Assembly (NCBI GenBank): GCA_030710605.1
Contig: CP092872.1
Span: 94,080,627-94,144,626, forward strand
DNA length: 64,000 nucleotides
Direction of reading: 5' to 3'
From: Cordylochernes scorpioides
Taxonomy: Eukaryota; Arthropoda; Arachnida; Pseudoscorpiones; Chernetidae
Positions within the stretch are counted from its first letter, which is position 1; every line of letters begins with the position of its first letter. Of this stretch, positions 44,099 to 55,777 are shown one piece after another. A program made the position numbers and the translations under genes. The notes under the pieces were generated by a model that worked only from the letters and a program-made list of their open reading frames with translations, made no database searches and was not told the origin of the DNA.

Positions 44099-44558
44099 CA
44101 CAGATTCATGTTGCATATTGGGCTTGCCAATTATTATGAAACATGCCTTAATCAACGTTTAGTTGATTTTTGTTCCACTAGATGGCGCTCTATCATTTAA
44201 AATGTTAGATGAGCGGTCAGAATATGCACTTTTGGTTTTTAATATTGTTCTGTGATCTTGTTTTTAGGCGGTAATTTTGAAGCATAGCTGCACACGGAGT
44301 TTTTAAAATGTGTATTATATTTTTTATAGTTATTTTTCCTTGAGAGAGTCCTCCTCCAGACAACGAAGGGTCTTCTTGCACCCTCCTCAGTTCCACGCCA
44401 AGAAAGTACTTGTAAATGTGTGCCTGAAGTATCTTGCCAAAAAATCGATACAATTTAGTAGAGTGCTGGGTGAAGAAAGGTTGAGAAATGACTGGTCAAT
44501 CAGTCAATATATTAACGAATAGATTCAAGAAGGATAAGTTTCTTTATTTGAAAAATCA
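44099..44558. other. Unassigned DNA with a MITE interior fragment
   Basis: Around 44140-44190 is a fragment of the 13362 MITE interior, containing CCACTAGATGGCGC at 44175-44188. No gene otherwise. Confidence 0.5.
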
Positions 44559-44597
44559 ATTCGAGCTTTCGGGCGCAAGCTGCCCTTCTACAGGAAT
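44559..44597 (-). ncRNA. Hammerhead-like relic, one core change
   Basis: Minus strand: stem I ATTC, core CTGTAGA, stem II GGGC/GCCC, GAAA, minimal stem III GC, U-H TC, stem I GAAT. The layout is the same as the other hammerheads here, but the A after CTG is replaced by T, a change that should abolish activity. Confidence 0.5.
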
Positions 44598-45364
44598 AAT
44601 AGATACAATTTTTAAGTAGTCATGTATGTACAGATATAAATATATATTTTAAAATGGTTTCTCGCTTTGTTCTTGTAGAGCGTGAGTGGATCTCATACTC
44701 ACGTGATTTAGTTTAACTCAAAGAAAAGCCCAGATAAAGAGAGGCGTGTTGCCCCTAGAAATACTAGCATATCTAGGATTATTTATGAAGTTTTATATTT
44801 TATTATTTAAGAAAAATTATTGCTATGTAAATTAGTCAATTGGTTATTATTATTATATGCTAATTGTTAAGTGGTGTGATGAAGAGAAAACGGATAATTC
44901 TATTTTAGTTTTTGGACCAGCCTATCATATGTCTCCGGGATATCTATGTGTCTATTTATACTATTATATTTTGATGAAATCAGTGCTTCCAGTATTAATC
45001 TTTTGTATTTACTATTTATGTTTGTATAATGAATATTAGGGTTTGCTAGGTTGAAATCGTGATCTGTGTTACTAATCAGTCAATATGTCGTAGTCCACAA
45101 GGTATCCGTCTATAAAGCCACCATTGAGTACATGTCCGTCAAGGAAGGACCTTGGAGGTGACTCCATCGTCTTGCCACACAACATGGTTGACTTACAAGG
45201 TGACCACCGTAACGTTCCTGGTTTATTCCCCCATCCTTCGAACAGCTAACTTAGAAGCTATATTTATATTGTTGTTAATTATAAGACGATAACGTTCCAT
45301 TCTATATATAGAAGAAATGAAATCATTAAAAAAGAAATGTTTCTTTTAAAATATAAAACAAACT
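44598..45364. other. Unassigned AT-rich DNA
   Basis: No supported gene; a slightly less AT-rich patch at 45050-45240 has no clear ORF. Confidence 0.4.
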
Positions 45365-45435
45365 TCAACCATCCTTACTGTGGTGAAAAATATTTTTCCA
45401 TTGCAGTAACGATAGTTAAAGTTTGTTGATATATA
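45365..45435. repeat. Short 'CPYC' family inverted fragment
   Basis: CATCCTTACTGTGGTGAAAA faces CATTGCAGTAACGATAG, an internal-deletion product that retains both edges of the family core. Confidence 0.55.
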
Positions 45436-46204
45436 GCTAGCAATAAATATGTATATATGTTATGAATAAATTTGTTGTTGTTGATAAAGGGTTGATAAGA
45501 CAAAGGATCGATAAGATAAAGGGTTGAGGTGCAGTCGTGATAAAAAAAGATAATTATTTACCGTCAAGTAGCTTTTATTTTCAATTACTTGAGGAAAGAT
45601 TATACATTTGTTAGTTTCACATTATATAGAATTTATAATTTAATCCTATATTAGTGATTTAAAAGGATTGATTGGTTAACTACGCATATTTACAACAAAA
45701 TTATACAACTAAAACTGAAAGTCTTTCTAAAAACGATGATAACCAAAATAAAATTATCAATGAATAAAATAAAGTATATATTTTTTTAAATATAGAAATA
45801 TTTGAGATTTTTAGATTATATAATATTTTTAGATTATATAATATATATATATGTTTCTATGAAAATGTTAATCTGAAAGACGCAGGTTATCATCATCCCT
45901 TTTTTTTATTTGTTTTAGTCACTTTGGCGGTTTGCAAATAAACAACAAAAGATGTATCAGACATTATAAAGATTTTCTGATAATAAGAAGGTACAAAGAT
46001 ATTGCATTTGTTTTATGTTTAAAAGAAACATTCGTGATTTTAATGCTTTCATATATTATATTAATTGTTGGTTGGGATATAAAAGGTGGAGAACTCAAGT
46101 TATTTCGTAGTAAAAACATGGACATATCAAAGAGTAACAAATCTAACAATTTAACATATGGCTATAATGAACTATCTATATGTAAAAAATAAACTTATTA
46201 TTCA
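45436..46204. other. Unassigned AT-rich DNA
   Basis: ORFs at 45932-46192 (plus) and 45964-46149 (minus) overlap and lack known motifs. Nothing else seen. Confidence 0.4.
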
Positions 46205-46370
46205 CGAATGTTTCTTTTCTTAAAGAAAATTTTCTCTACTGTCCTTACTGCGAAGAAAAAAAAATATTGGAAGGGCTTGGTATATCAGTGTTGAATCCTC
46301 CCAGCAGTTTCGCCAATTTAATCTACCAGACAGCTTTTTATAGCTCTAATACTGTATTGGACAATTCTGT
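46205..46370 (+). mobile_element. 'CPYC' family MITE fragment
   Basis: Left half of the family that is complete and palindromic at 60206-60728, including AATACTGTATTGGACAATTC at its right side. Confidence 0.7.
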
Positions 46371-46479
46371 TTATATATCGGTGGCGGTTGTTAGGCTTTA
46401 TTGTGATTATAGTTGGATTCTTTCTGATCTAATGATGGCCACCGTGTTGATACCACTTCTAAACCTGTATACAACCTTG

Positions 46480-46677
46480 TTTAATTAAAAAGGCATATAT
46501 TGGATCAAAAAATAATTTATTTTACCAATATTTCAGCTGGCTGAACGCCAACCTTTATCAAGGTGTTATAACATTTTATTAGGTGTTATAACACCTTGAT
46601 AAAGGTTGGCGTTCAGCCAGCTGAAATATTGGTAAAATAAATTATTTTTTGATCCAATATATGCCTTTTTAATTAAA
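46480..46677. mobile_element. Perfect palindrome, 93-bp arms
   Basis: 46480-46572 and 46585-46677 appear to be exact reverse complements around a 12-bp centre. Each arm is the repeat found singly at 35905 and 61150 and carries the TTGATAA..GAAA hammerhead-like layout. Lack of divergence means the inversion is recent or maintained by conversion. Confidence 0.9.
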
Positions 46678-46739
46678 GATTTATCTATGGATTGCTCAAA
46701 TTTCAAAACAACCTTGTTTGTTAAGAAAAAAATATAATA

Positions 46740-46930
46740 AAGAAACTACACCTCTCCCGTCAAAATAGACGCCAAACTAGACGTCATCTATTGACCATCT
46801 CAGCAAACTAGTAGACTCGGGTCAGTTGACAAAGCCACAACACCAGCTTTGGTACTTTAAGAACATCCACCTGGAGATCATGGTCTCGGACTAATGTCCA
46901 TCGTCAGTTCATTGCGGACTTTATTCCATG
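46740..46930. mobile_element. Diverged copy of the 24139 MITE and hammerhead flank
   Basis: Starts ACACCTCTCCCGTCAAAATA as the 24139 MITE does and continues through GACAAAGCCACAACACCAGC. On the minus strand the end reads CTGACGA, GGAC/GTCC hairpin, then GAGA in place of GAAA and CCATG: a mutated ribozyme of the 14624 family. Confidence 0.6.
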
Positions 46931-47465
46931 TGATCCACAAGGGATTCACGGAATTTTCCTAATTGGCAAAGGAAGTGTTATAAGCTAAAATTTCCATCGT
47001 TACTTACTATTATATTTTTATTTCTTACACTTCACGAAGTGTATATTTAGAACCTAAACGAAAAGTTGATCTCTTTTTACTATTTTGACAAGTGGCACTT
47101 AGGTATAGCCTGATAAAGACTTTTACATATTTGTCGAAATATCAGGAAAACAACAACAATATCCCAAATACGACCGTGAAAGACAATTTCAATGGCGTCA
47201 CATATTATCAGAAACTATTATAATAGTTAACTAATTACAGTAATTAAACCCACACTTTAATCATCATGTCTCAGCTGCGAACAATTTAAACCCCAACGCC
47301 CTCTATACTACTGCTTGCTTTCATATAAAAACCTCGTATATATAAACCTGAGATAATTCATAAAATTGAAAATATTGTAATGGACTTGTTCTAATTTCTT
47401 TATTTTGTACACTATATATATGTTATAAATAATAAAGATGAATGAGATTTTCTGCTTGAATTTAG
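46931..47465. other. Unassigned AT-rich DNA
   Basis: Nothing clear. At 47110-47150 the plus strand reads CTGATAA, a GAC/GTC hairpin and GAAA, a weak hammerhead-like pattern. Confidence 0.4.
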
Positions 47466-47790
47466 ATCATGTTGAGGATTATGGTATGGAAATGCAGTCG
47501 TGGTTGAAATCTTTAAAGTATGATAATGAAAAATAGTTTTGATCAGTAATTTAATTGAGTTGAAGGAATATATAAAAAAAACATAATTTGATACAAGTAA
47601 TGCCTGGCTTAAGGCGAGTATAATAAAGAAAACAAAAGATTATTTACATAATGTACAAAAGTTTTGAGCCAGCCCTTGGGATACAACAACAATGAGTTTT
47701 TATAGGGGAAGTGTGACCTCTGGCGGTCGATTTAACAGAGTATTTAAATCTATTAAATTATAATTTAAAATAAAACAATATTTTTATATA
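47466..47790 (-). repeat. Dispersed repeat, inverted copy of 40591-40940
   Basis: Reverse complement of the 40591 repeat. It directly precedes a T1 LINE tail. Confidence 0.7.
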
Positions 47791-47799
47791 ACATATATA

Positions 47800-48075
47800 C
47801 ACCCACACACAAAAAAAAACTTTATTAAGACACACTGGTCTTAGAGGATTCTCCTTGGGGTTACAAGACGGAGAAACCTATGAAAGTGGGAAATATACAA
47901 AGGGGTAAAAATGGAGAAAGATTATATACACATGGTAAATATATACAGATTATTATTTTAATGATCCTATGGAAAATAAGAATATGGATTTGGAAATATG
48001 GATGGAAGAAGTGGAGAGCGAAAAGAGGAAAGAAAACAGGTATTTACATATGGAACATACATATAATGGAACAGT
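47800..48075 (-). mobile_element. LINE 3' tail (family T1)
   Basis: Near-identical to 38276-38575 apart from small indels, so both are recent. ORFs here are shadows. Confidence 0.78.
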
Positions 48076-49787
48076 CAATTTAAGCTCTTCTGCTTACACA
48101 GCCCAGGTGGACCATGGCTTTTTTCAAGAAATCTTTAAGAGATTTTCCAGGAAAATCCGAGTGTTCAGAGTTGTAAGGTAAACACCGTTTTATCAGACTT
48201 GTTCTAATTTCTTTATTTTGTGCACTATATATACACCTGTAAGAATACATTTAAAATGTTAAAATAGCGAATATATTTAATATACTAAAACAATAAGTCA
48301 AATAATACAACAGGCTTCTGGTGATGATTTTCTTTCCATTTTTATTAACGTATCTCCATAGAAACCTGTTTTTTGTAATTATTTAATTCATATCTAGATT
48401 TTCAAATCAATTAATACTAAAACAATGGTTAAAACATAAAAATCCATATGTATATTAGTTATTAAAAGTATATTGAAAATAAAATTATATAGAGTTTGTG
48501 TCTTTCAATATCCTTTGATTGCCATAAATGTTAAGAGGAATTCGCGCGTCGTTTCTTAGAAACCATTATTTTTTAGGTCGCTTCGCGCCAGACACTTAGC
48601 GCCATCTATGAACAAGTTTTATAACTATTTATTTAAAATTGACTCGCGCTTTCTCTATAGAATATAAATGTTTTGAAAAATGTATACATTTTAAAAACTA
48701 AATAATATTTTAAAATTTAGAATTGTGATAAAATTTTATTTATATATTAATATGTTTTTTTTTTGTATTGGGGAAATAAATATATTTATTAATTCCAAGA
48801 AAAAAAAGGGGCATATATAAAATAGTCACTTATATATAGGATATATTTAGGTATATTTTGAATTATTATTAAATAATTATACACTAACAATAAATATAAA
48901 TAAAAAAACTTACATAATCAGCAGAAATGTTAGTCCATTTCAAATAAAAATTTGGACATCGTAAAAATACCTTTCTATTTGCATCTTTTTTTTTTTTTGA
49001 CACTCATTTTTGATTTTAAAAAAGCATGTTAAGTTTTTAGTTTAATAAATAATTTTTTTAATATATATTTTTATAGAAAAAAATATTATTGAAATCATTT
49101 AGAGCATTCTAACTTAATGTTTCTACTAATGAGCTGTTTATTTCCGCGTATGTAAGTTTTTGAGATTGTCGGTGTAGATATGTAAATCAAGAGGAAAAAA
49201 TACAGGAAACTATAAGTTTATTGCATATGCCATTTTTGATGGCGCACATAAATTATAACTATTTCTTGTTAATAACTATTATTTTCTCTGGAATATCTCG
49301 AAGCAAAAAAAAAAAAAAAAAACAACCTTTAAGTAAATATTTATTCCTTTGGCCGCCCTCATCATTATTTAATTACATATTTACCGTATGCTTTTTTTCA
49401 CTGAATTCTTGACAATTTGGACAATTTACATAATTTTATTGTCAATAAACAATGCAAGATTTTGGACTATTTTTGGAGTGTGTGATAATGAATAATTTAC
49501 ACCAATGATTATAATGATTAATGAAAAAAATATGTTATGTACAATGTAAATATGTACATATGGTACCTCTGTTGTTCCAAATAGATTTTATTAGGAAAGC
49601 GATAGAAAAAAACAACCTAGACATCGTATGATAGTTGGTTTAACTCTTAATTCTACAATTTATGTATTTTTGTAGTTTTTGGAAGAGGTTGTTGCATCTT
49701 TACATTTAGCATATAAACTATATTTGAATTTAAGCACTTTTTTTCAATTTAAAAAAAAATTCTCCAAAGGCCTCCGATTCTTGAAAA
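48076..49787. other. Unassigned AT-rich DNA
   Basis: No gene supported. GCGCCATCTA at 48599-48608. Several A or T homopolymers of 14-20 bases. Confidence 0.45.
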
Positions 49788-49957
49788 AGTCCAACCACCA
49801 GCGAGTGCAAGTAACCAAATGGGGCTCTGGCACATTTGTATGTGCAAAAGTCGAACTGCTTTTCACATGTGTAGACATGTGGTGCGCTTACAGTAAAAGC
49901 AATCGCTAACTACCCACCACGATTATCATGGCCTGTACCATATGTACTAGGGATAAG
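49788..49957 (+). mobile_element. 5'-truncated tRNA-type SINE
   Basis: Plus orientation, matching the complement of 31901-32080, ending in GGGATAAGC and an A run. The tRNA-like head is missing. Confidence 0.75.
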
Positions 49958-50072
49958 CAAAAAAAAAAAAAAACTCTATTTGAAAAGAAAACGCAACCAG
50001 GGATGTTATAGCTTTAAAAATTTTTAACATTTCTCAACTTACAATTTTGAATTATATAGATGGGGAAATATA

Positions 50073-50268
50073 AGATTGTCCCAAAAGTTCGTGTTTTTCT
50101 TAAAAACGTTGTTTTTCTTTTTACTTGGCGAATAATATTATTACCGCGAGAATACATAATATAATACATAATAAAATTACTTTATACATAATACAAAGAC
50201 ATTATACATAACGGCGAATAATATTTTTTAGTTAATTTTTTGCAAGTATTTACGGGGGACAACCTTGT
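50073..50268. mobile_element. Mariner-like MITE
   Basis: Opposite-orientation copy of 2411-2614; ends AAGATTGTCCCAAAAGTTCG and GGGGGACAACCTTG, flanked by TA. Confidence 0.8.
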
Positions 50269-50840
50269 AATTAATGGATGAGTTTAAAGAGAAGTCTTAA
50301 AATAAACTTTTTGAAGTTGGAGGACAAACATTTTTGATATTTTATTTATTAAAAATCGCCTTTCCTATATAAATAAATTCTATATCATAAAACTTTTTTC
50401 CTGAGTTACCGTTCACTTTATTAAACATATTTCTGTGTAATATGTTTTTAAAAGAATTCCACACTGCCTACATTCACGAACTTTAACAAACATATGATCT
50501 GTCATTGGAAAAATTTCTTAATTCTTTATTTATTTTATGTATTTCTCTCGATATATTTCTCATAGAACCTTTTTATAAAAATATAAAACCAAAATATTAA
50601 CAAAAAAGATCTTTAAATTTCTACTTTATATAGGATATATCGAGAAATCTGCTCTAACCCTTGTTTTTGAGCTCCTATAGGGAAGTTGAGCAATTCTTTT
50701 TTTTTTTTTGCTCACTGAGGTGGGCTATAAACGACTAGCAACGTTGTCGCGCCCATAACGTCTCACGCCAGAAATATTTCCGGGGTCTCGTCTGCTGAGA
50801 AACTGGTTTGAACATTCCGATCCTTGGTTGGGTTCTTCTG

Positions 50841-50873
<33 letters not shown>

Positions 50874-50882
50874 ATGATATTA
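50269..50882. other. Unassigned AT-rich DNA
   Basis: No gene. A T homopolymer of about 29 bases lies at 50841-50869. Confidence 0.4.
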
Positions 50883-50985
50883 CAGTTAAACCTGTCTATA
50901 ACGCCCCCTCTGAATAGCGTCTTCCTCTCTATAGCGCCCTATTTTGGTGAGTCGCAAGAGGGTGCGCTATAGACAGGCTTAACTG
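50883..50985. mobile_element. 103-bp pogo-type MITE, TA-flanked
   Basis: CAGTTAAACCTGTCTATA at the left and its complement at the right, with TA on both sides. Internal-deletion form of 5112-5393. Confidence 0.85.
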
Positions 50986-51439
50986 TATATACATTTAAGA
51001 AAGAGGTTATTGAAGATATTATATACTTTTAGATGAGAAATTTGACCGATTTGCTTCAAAATATAAGAAATGAACACTAATAAAAGAATAATAAAATTAA
51101 GTTTTTTTTTTTTTTTTTTTTTTTAGATATGGAGAGTGGGCGAATAGATGTTTGGAGTTATTAGCAATTGAAATAGTTATTTGATAGAGAGCGGAGTGTG
51201 TATTTCGTTTATGTTAAATAAACAAACATAATTTTATTCAACGAGTTGTATATTTAATTTAATGAGAATAGGGAAATACGTATATAAATATGAAGATTTT
51301 ATGTATACACAAAAAGATAACATAAAAAAAAAATAATAATAAATATATGTAACCCAGATGTCTGGAATGTACAGAAATCAATATGTTGACTTTGCTTAAA
51401 ATATTTAATGAATATTTATGAATATTATATATTTATGAA
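50986..51439. other. Unassigned AT-rich DNA
   Basis: No gene. T run of about 25 bases near 51101-51124. Confidence 0.4.
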
Positions 51440-51780
51440 TATTTAATGAAACTGATTCCAAGAATATTATTAATTAAACATTATATTTATAAAATGGAAG
51501 GATTTAAAAGCACGAATGTTTCTTTCATACACATAATACAAACTTCTACTGCCCTTACTGCTGTATTATGCTTTTAAATCCTTCCATTTTATATGTATAG
51601 ATGGCGCGTTTTTGCTTTGTGTTAAACATTATATTTATTGATTTACAAAAGAGAGAACAAAATATAAAAGGGAAACTATTATTAAACAAAGAAACTTTTT
51701 TTTTCGGTTAGCGCCTATTTACCTGTGAGCTTACACACACTCTGTGGTATCAATTAATTAATATATATACAACAAAATAA
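51440..51780. repeat. Dispersed repeat interrupted by a MITE
   Basis: Copy of 12020-12215. The TTAAACATTATATTTAT segment is present on both sides of the insertion at 51492-51624, so its duplication is the target-site duplication. Confidence 0.75.
51492..51624. mobile_element. Palindromic MITE with ~16-bp TSD
   Basis: AAAATGGAAGGATTTAAAAGCA pairs with its complement at 51570-51591; the core is the 'CPYC' family and the right side holds TAGATGGCGCG. Flanking duplication of about 16 bp. Confidence 0.75.
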
Positions 51781-52191
51781 CTATCCGAAAAAAAAAAGCA
51801 CTATCAGTTTTAAGCAGACTTTAGCGTCTCTTGTGACGCCGGTTAGAATCATTATCTTTAAAAAGTCGAAGCAAAGTCAACAGAAAAAAAATCTATTTAT
51901 AAAGAAAGATCTGAGTTGTAAACTTTCCTTTTAATTGTTGTCACAAATATAACGTAGGATTGTCCATTGTGGGCAGCTCGAAGTGAGACCAAGGAAAACG
52001 GTCAATTTGACCATGTCGATTTGCTTGACCAACCGAACCGTATATCTGGAACGTTTTACTTTCTTTTTCCTTTGTTTCCCCTTCTTCTTCATATTTCAGA
52101 AATTTCCAATGTCCTTTATTCCAGGATTGAGGATTTCAACAAATTACAAAAAATATATAAGACGCCCCAAACACTCTTTATATATATATAT

Positions 52192-52495
52192 TGTCGCGGA
52201 GATAAATAAAGCAAGGGCAAATTTGGGGATAATTAATTTATTATAAAGGTGGGTATTTACCTTTTAGTTCTCCAATAAAATTATTTACAAGAGGTATTTA
52301 AGAGAGAGAGAGTCAGATAATCAAAACAACTTATCCCCAGGTAAAGATAATAATAAATAGCGGCGTCAGAAACTGAGGCGTCTCGTTTTCCTTATTTGCA
52401 GATCAGCTTCCGAGATCCCCTCACACCTGTGGCCCCCCCCCCCCGGGGTCCAGGTATGATTGACAGGTGTCCCATCTGGATGGAGCATCTTGACA
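52192..52495 (-). mobile_element. 3' LTR of a Ty3/Gypsy element
   Basis: On the minus strand it starts TGTCAAGATGCTCC and ends CCGCGACA (TG..CA termini). It is preceded by a polypurine tract AAAGGGAGAG (52500-52509), and the integrase stop lies 36 bp upstream of the LTR. About 304 bp with a C-run interior. The 5' LTR is not in the window. Confidence 0.75.
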
Positions 52496-52530
52496 TTACT
52501 CTCCCTTTAGAGAAAACAGCGACCCGCTGA

Positions 52531-53595
52531 TTAGCTTGTCTCAGCCCTTGTTCTGGAAGGAAATCTATCACGGCTGGTGTTCCCTAGCAGAATGGAATGT
52601 TGTTCTTCAGGGTCCAGGTAGGGCTTCATCCTAATGACATGGACGATATTCTTGGCTTTCCGTGATCGGGGAGACGGGTCCACGGGTTCTACTTCATACG
52701 TAACTTCTGAAAGCTTCTTGGTCACCTTGTAGGGACCGAAGTATCTCTTCAGTAGCTTTTCTGAGAGTCCTACTTTTCGGATTGGAGTAAAAACCCACAC
52801 AAGATCATCCTTTTGGTAAAAGACTGGAATATGTTTCTGGTCGTAAAGTCTACGGTCTTTCGCCTGTGATTGTAGAAGGCGTGATCGGGAGAGTTGACGC
52901 GCTTCCTTAGCTCTGGTCACAAGTTCTCCAACGTAGTCGTCAGAGATCTCATTTGGTAGGTAAGGTATTACGGCATCGATGTAGGTCTCGGCCTCGCGGG
53001 CGTGGACAAGAAAGAACGGAGTGTAGCCGGTCGCCTCCTGTTTAGCAGTGTTGTAAGCAAAAGTTACGTAGGGTAAAACTTGGTCCCAGTCCTTCTGCTC
53101 AACACCTGTGTACATGGACAACATGTCTCCCAGAGTTCTGTTGAACCTTTCAGTCAGGCCGTTGGTCTGAGGATGGTTGGCCGTTGTAAATCTGTGCACA
53201 ATTTCGCACAGAGCATTCATCTCTTTTATTACTTGAGAAATGAATTTTTTTCCGAGATCTGTTATCATTTCTCTAGGAGCTCCATGCTTCAAGATAACAT
53301 CTTCAACCAGGAACTTAGCTGTTTCGATTGCTCCTCCGCCTGGGATCTCTTCCGTTATGGCATACCTTGTCATATAATCGGTGCACACAATGATCCAACG
53401 GTTTCCATCTTTAGAAACTGGAAATCTTCCAAGGAGATCAACCCCGACCTTATAGAATGGCTTTTCTACGGGCGGTATGGATACAAGTTGTCCAGCCGGA
53501 CATTGAGGTAATTTCTTCCTTCGTTGACACTCCCGACAATGGCTTACATATTGGCGAACAGTTCTATAAAGGCTATTATTTCCACTCAGATACAT
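52531..53595 (-). pseudogene. Ty3/Gypsy integrase C-terminal polyprotein fragment
   Basis: 354 residues of the pol polyprotein. In order: the CxxC half of the HHCC zinc finger (Cys20, Cys23; the two His are lost with the 5' end), the DDE catalytic core with Asp53, Asp113 and Glu149 (35 residues between the last two, as in retroviral-type integrases), the HPQTNGLTERFNR signature, and a C-terminal GPY/F module (RYFGPYKV, about 284-291) ending VHVIRMKPY. The second Asp sits in TDLGKKF where TDRGxxF is usual. Protease, reverse transcriptase and RNase H are absent: the copy is 5'-truncated at about 53590, where unrelated AT-rich DNA begins. A stop precedes the first Met. Plus-strand ORFs here are shadows. 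The whole frame is intact, so the insertion is young. Confidence 0.93.
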
Positions 53596-55054
53596 CTAAT
53601 TGCTCAATGACAGAAGATAAAATATTTTATTTTTTCCTTTTTAGTGCATTTAAATAAAAGTTTTTAAAAAATGTATTTTATCTATTAATTATTTAGTTAG
53701 TTTTTAGTCGTGAATTTACAAAACTTAGAATCAAAAGTTCACTGGGGATTAGGTCTTAAATAGACGGAAGCCTGCTCGCGGCGGATTTGTCAATTCTTTG
53801 TAAGAAGCGTAACATAAGACAAAAATAAATATAGAAATGTTTTCATTCCTGGCCATTCCGACCACCAGAAATCTGAAAATCTGTACACTTGCATTGTTCA
53901 TTGGACTGAATGATTGTTAAAAGTTTCATACTTCTATGTGATCTGGATGTATATCAAAATAAATTTACAAAATTTGAAAGGCAATTTGGAAATCTGTCTA
54001 TTTCCTGCTACCCTGACAACCCATAAGTCTGAAAATTTGTCAACTTGCATTGTCATCGGGGTCTGAAAATATACCGAATTTCAGATTCCTACGTGCTCTA
54101 TTAAAAATCGATTGCAAGATTTGTGGACAGACAGACAGGGAAGCAAGTGAAATAAAAGCTTTTAAAGTTACGTTATTACTCGCGCAGGGTCCAATGGACC
54201 CCATCTCCATATTATTGTCTATTATAGGACAATAAAATTAAGTTAATACATGTTTACATATTCATTGTCATATAAAATTAAGCCAATAAAGTTTTGATCT
54301 CTATATGTTTTATAGAATTCTAGATATTTAATGAAATAGGTGTGTCTGGGGTCTATCAGACCCCGCGCGAGTACTTAAGGGTTAAAAATACATTCATTCA
54401 GTGAATAAAAACGTGAATTATTCCCGACGTGATAAAAAAGGTCTTTTCTACTTACTTATATCTAGATAAAGATTAGCACACAGATAGGATTTATAAATAG
54501 GACTTAATATCTACACACGACAACCTTTCTTATCCTTATCTTCGATGTTTCGGTAACCCACTCTAAGCCCTTCTCAAGCAAAACAAAACTCATAATATTT
54601 ATAATTGCCATTTTTTGATCAATTCTAATATTATAATAAATTTAGCGCAAGCCATCAGCAACTCACAGTTGCACGATAAGGAGAGGCCTTTTTCTTAAAG
54701 ATTAAAAAGTAAAATTAAACATAAAAGAAAGGAAAATATGAAAAGTTTGGTCTTCGCCTTGGCAATGAGAACAAGTTGAGTCTTCTTTCAATACATTTAC
54801 ATAATCTACCTGAATGTAACAATGATCAGTTCTTATCATTATTTACCAAAAGATGTGATACAACAAAATTAAACTATATTCTGGATAAAAATGATTTAGC
54901 TATATAAATCAGGGTTTTAACGATTGTAGCTAACATGTAGAGTCAAAAAAGTTGAGAAATATATTTTTTCTTTATTTAAATAATTTTAAAATATGTGAAA
55001 TCCTTTACAAATTATTTTTATGATATATATATTAAGATATATGGGAGGGTTCAC
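53596..55054. other. Unassigned DNA
   Basis: No gene supported. Near 54520-54590 the minus strand shows a hammerhead-like but degraded pattern (TTGAGAA, hairpin, GAAAC). 54645-54700 matches the TCAGTTGCACGATAAGGAG block of 40540. Two tracts (53850-53990 and 54000-54130) share wording such as 'CTGAAAATCTGT..ACTTGCATTGT' and look like a diverged direct repeat. Confidence 0.45.
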
Positions 55055-55200
55055 CACTGATGAGTCAGGCCCACCCATTAATTTTTCCATTGCAGTAAAG
55101 GCAGTAGAAATTGTTTAATTTTTAAAAGAATCATACGCATCTATAATAGTTTCGAATTTTGATAACAGATGACGCGCTAATGCATCATAATATATTAATT
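55055..55200 (-). mobile_element. 'CPYC' family MITE end
   Basis: GGGAGGGTTCACCACTGATG through GATGACGCGCTAATGCATCA, the same terminal piece as 16306-16420 with one change in the GATGGCGCG motif. Confidence 0.75.
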
Positions 55201-55777
55201 ATGAAATCTATTTCAAAACACATAATATGAATATATTTTTAATATTTATAATATAAAATAACAAAAATTGTATATATATTTATATAATTATAATAATTAG
55301 ATATAAGTAAAATAAGAATTAAATCGATGAGGCAAAAAATATGGGAAATTATCAAAATAACATTAAGCTATAAAAACATTAAAATTTATTTTAAGCACAA
55401 TTATTAGATATTACTCACCGAAAAATCTTGTAATTAAAAATTAAATTTTAAATTTAAACTTTCAAAATAAATATTTATTTGAATAAAAAATTGATTATTC
55501 TTTTTTAAGGCAAGGTATTCCGAATTTGAGGATTTTCCGAATTTGAGAGAGTTAGATTTGTGAATATTTATGTGGCATAAATAGGCATTTAGATGACTGA
55601 GACAAAGATTTTGAAGCACATGAACAATTTTAGGTTGAATATTATATGTACATTACATAATTTTAATTACGATTTTTAATCAAATGTTCCTTGACTTTTA
55701 TGAGTTTTGAGCATGAAACCGATGAAAAATAGTAAAATATTTTATTATGTATGTAATGCAATTGATGGCCAAGTAAG
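55201..55777. other. Unassigned AT-rich DNA with TTCCGAATTTGAG repeat
   Basis: At 55518-55555 two copies of TTCCGAATTTGAG resemble the right end at 56478-56534, in the same orientation. It could mark an older element end. Confidence 0.4.

Noticed and set aside
45932-46192. Overlapping ORFs on both strands
   Set aside because: AT-rich, no motif, no regulatory or splice context.
53080-53511. 143-codon plus-strand ORF
   Set aside because: Antisense shadow of the Gypsy integrase.
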